Part shown: one piece after another, positions 4,504-5,565 of the stretch
Layout: the number at the start of each line of letters is the position of its first letter
How positions within the stretch are numbered: position 1 is the stretch's first letter
Assembly (NCBI GenBank): GCA_030606385.1
Contig: JAUWGN010000081.1
Location: forward strand, 1 to 5,565
Direction of reading: 5' to 3'
Length of the DNA stretch: 5,565 nt
DNA from: Dehalococcoidia bacterium
GTDB taxonomy: Bacteria > Chloroflexota > Dehalococcoidia > GIF9 > AB-539-J10
Program-made: the position numbers and the translations under genes
The notes under the pieces: model-generated
The model's database searches: none
Seen by the model: the letters and a program-made list of their open reading frames with translations, nothing else
Told to the model about the DNA's origin: nothing

Positions 4504-5451
4504 ATGTCTAAGGCAAAGGTAAACGATATCAATATGTATTATGACGTTCTCGGCGACGGTTTCCCGCTGGTGATGATAATGGGGATCCTGGGGAACGCCA
4601 ATTGCTGGGACCCTCGGATGATGCCTGTCCTTTCAGATAAATTCAAAGTGATAACGTTTGATAACCGTGGGGCCGGTCGCACCGACGTGTCAGATAAGGA
4701 ATTTTCAATGAGACTATTCGCCGAGGACACCGTTGGTTTGATGGATATGCTTAACATCCCTAAGGCCCATGTGCTGGGTCTATCTATGGGTGGGATGATA
4801 GCGCAAGAGCTCGCCTTGAACTACCCGGAAAGGGTTGAAAAGCTTATCCTGGCTTCAACCTTTTGTGGCGGACCACATTCAATCCTCATCGATACCGCTG
4901 ATTTGAACCGGATGAGCAGCCTTTTGGGAAAGCTGGTTGATAGACCGCGGGTCAGAGAAATAGCTGAGAAGATGATCAATAAACTTACTCTCACTTCGGA
5001 ATATCAGGGGAGCCGCTCAGTCCCGGTGCCAGCCACAGCTGAAGGAGTCCTTGTCGATATTATTGAAGATGTGGTGGAAAAGGGTTCATGGGATGAACAA
5101 ACATGTCGAAAATTCCCGCCAATCCTGTTTACCGAAGAATTCCTCCAAATTAACCTAGGTTTGCCAAAAATAGTGGTCGCTTTGATACTTGAAGCTCCAA
5201 CTCAAATCGAGGGTTTCCTAAATCAACAAAAGGCGATAATGGAGTTCGATGCATGTGAAAGGCTACCTCAAGTCAAAGCACAAACTCTGGTTTTAGCGGG
5301 AAAGCGAGATGTTTTTTTTCCACCTGAAAATGCTCAAATCCTGGCTGATGGAATACCACGGTCTAAACTTGTTTACCTGGAGAATTCAGGTCACATGCTC
5401 ATGGAAGAAGTGGATGAAGTAACCAAGACAATTCTGGAATTCTTATCTTGA
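4504..5451 (+). CDS. Alpha/beta-fold hydrolase
   Basis: This 315-residue soluble protein has the classic alpha/beta hydrolase layout and no signal peptide. The N-terminal strands lead to MIMGILGNANCW (24-35), the oxyanion-hole loop, which lacks the usual HG pair. DNRGAGRTD (53-61) follows, then the nucleophile elbow GLSMGG with S94. The acid is likely D269 in GKRDVFFPPE and the catalytic histidine is H297 in NSGHMLM, so the triad S94-D269-H297 is complete. The insert at about residues 120-250 is long and helical and should form a cap over the active site. DNRGxGxTD-type members include esterases, lactonases (3-oxoadipate enol-lactonase-like), C-C bond hydrolases and haloperoxidase-like proteins; the substrate cannot be told from sequence. 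The start is secured by AGGAGG 6 nt upstream. It follows rpiB by 119 nt on the same strand and is followed by a terminator, so it is the last gene of its transcript. Confidence 0.9.
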   Translation: MSKAKVNDINMYYDVLGDGFPLVMIMGILGNANCWDPRMMPVLSDKFKVITFDNRGAGRTDVSDKEFSMRLFAEDTVGLMDMLNIPKAHVLGLSMGGMIAQELALNYPERVEKLILASTFCGGPHSILIDTADLNRMSSLLGKLVDRPRVREIAEKMINKLTLTSEYQGSRSVPVPATAEGVLVDIIEDVVEKGSWDEQTCRKFPPILFTEEFLQINLGLPKIVVALILEAPTQIEGFLNQQKAIMEFDACERLPQVKAQTLVLAGKRDVFFPPENAQILADGIPRSKLVYLENSGHMLMEEVDEVTKTILEFLS

Positions 5452-5492
5452 TAGCATTACTCTGTGTTTCCGGACTTCCCTTGAAGAGCATT

Positions 5493-5526
5493 CTTTGCTT
5501 TTAACTACAAAGCAAAGTCTCATTTT
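5493..5526 (+). terminator. Intrinsic terminator after the hydrolase gene
   Basis: CTTTGCTTT (5493-5501) and AAAGCAAAG (5509-5517) form a perfect 9-bp stem with a 7-nt loop, followed by tctcatttt. The stem is AT-rich and the T-tract interrupted, so termination may be moderate, but position and form fit. Confidence 0.65.
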
Positions 5527-5529
5527 AGA

Positions 5530-5556
5530 TTGACACTGGATTAGGTGTTATAGTAT
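5530..5556 (+). promoter_or_regulatory. Probable promoter of a gene beyond the window
   Basis: TTGACA (5530-5535) is followed after 15 nt by TAGTAT (5551-5556); an alternative -10 TATAGT (5549-5554) would leave a 13-nt spacer. It lies just after the terminator, as expected for the start of a new transcription unit. Confidence 0.5.
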
Positions 5557-5565
5557 CTTCCGTAA

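Noticed and set aside
1..5565. CRISPR array or insertion sequence
   Set aside because: No regularly spaced direct repeats with unique spacers, and no transposase coding sequence or terminal repeats flanking one.

Overview
The window looks like a piece of a mesophilic bacterial chromosome of moderate GC with strong AGGAGG-type ribosome binding sites. Chloroflexota (Dehalococcoidia-like) would fit the small two-helix membrane protein, the DUF6812-like protein and the G-rich palindromic repeats, but this placement is inference; nothing in the window fixes the taxon. There is no complete insertion sequence, tRNA, rRNA or CRISPR array.

Left part (1-1586), minus strand: three small genes lie in a row and are transcribed right to left: a standalone GIY-YIG domain protein (1337 to 1005), a DUF6812-like protein (872 to 600) and a two-helix membrane protein (412 to 104). 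Each is followed by a copy of the same repeat of about 50 bp, so the region reads gene-repeat-gene-repeat-gene-repeat. A near-consensus promoter precedes the middle gene, and a second sits inside a repeat about 200 bp upstream of the GIY-YIG gene.

Middle (1587-3194): a MarR-family regulator gene on the plus strand (1759-2238) is divergent from the GIY-YIG promoter. A non-coding stretch of more than 900 bp follows. It holds a long imperfect inverted repeat with a perfect 15-bp core (2414-2428/2485-2499), a second copy of the roughly 100-bp promoter-bearing repeat, and two perfect AT-rich palindromes near the next operon.

Right part (3195-5565), plus strand: a TsaC/Sua5-type threonylcarbamoyl-AMP synthase gene and rpiB are separated by 2 nt and are almost certainly co-transcribed. 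The last 43 or so codons of the synthase gene consist of three tandem copies of a palindromic intergenic-type repeat, which also supplies the ribosome binding region of rpiB. An alpha/beta hydrolase gene follows with its own ribosome binding site and a terminator hairpin. The window ends in a probable promoter for a gene beyond it.

The genes do not form one pathway. The synthase (tRNA t6A modification) and RpiB (pentose phosphate pathway) are housekeeping genes. The left half looks like accessory DNA rich in short repeats, and most of the unexplained structure is there.
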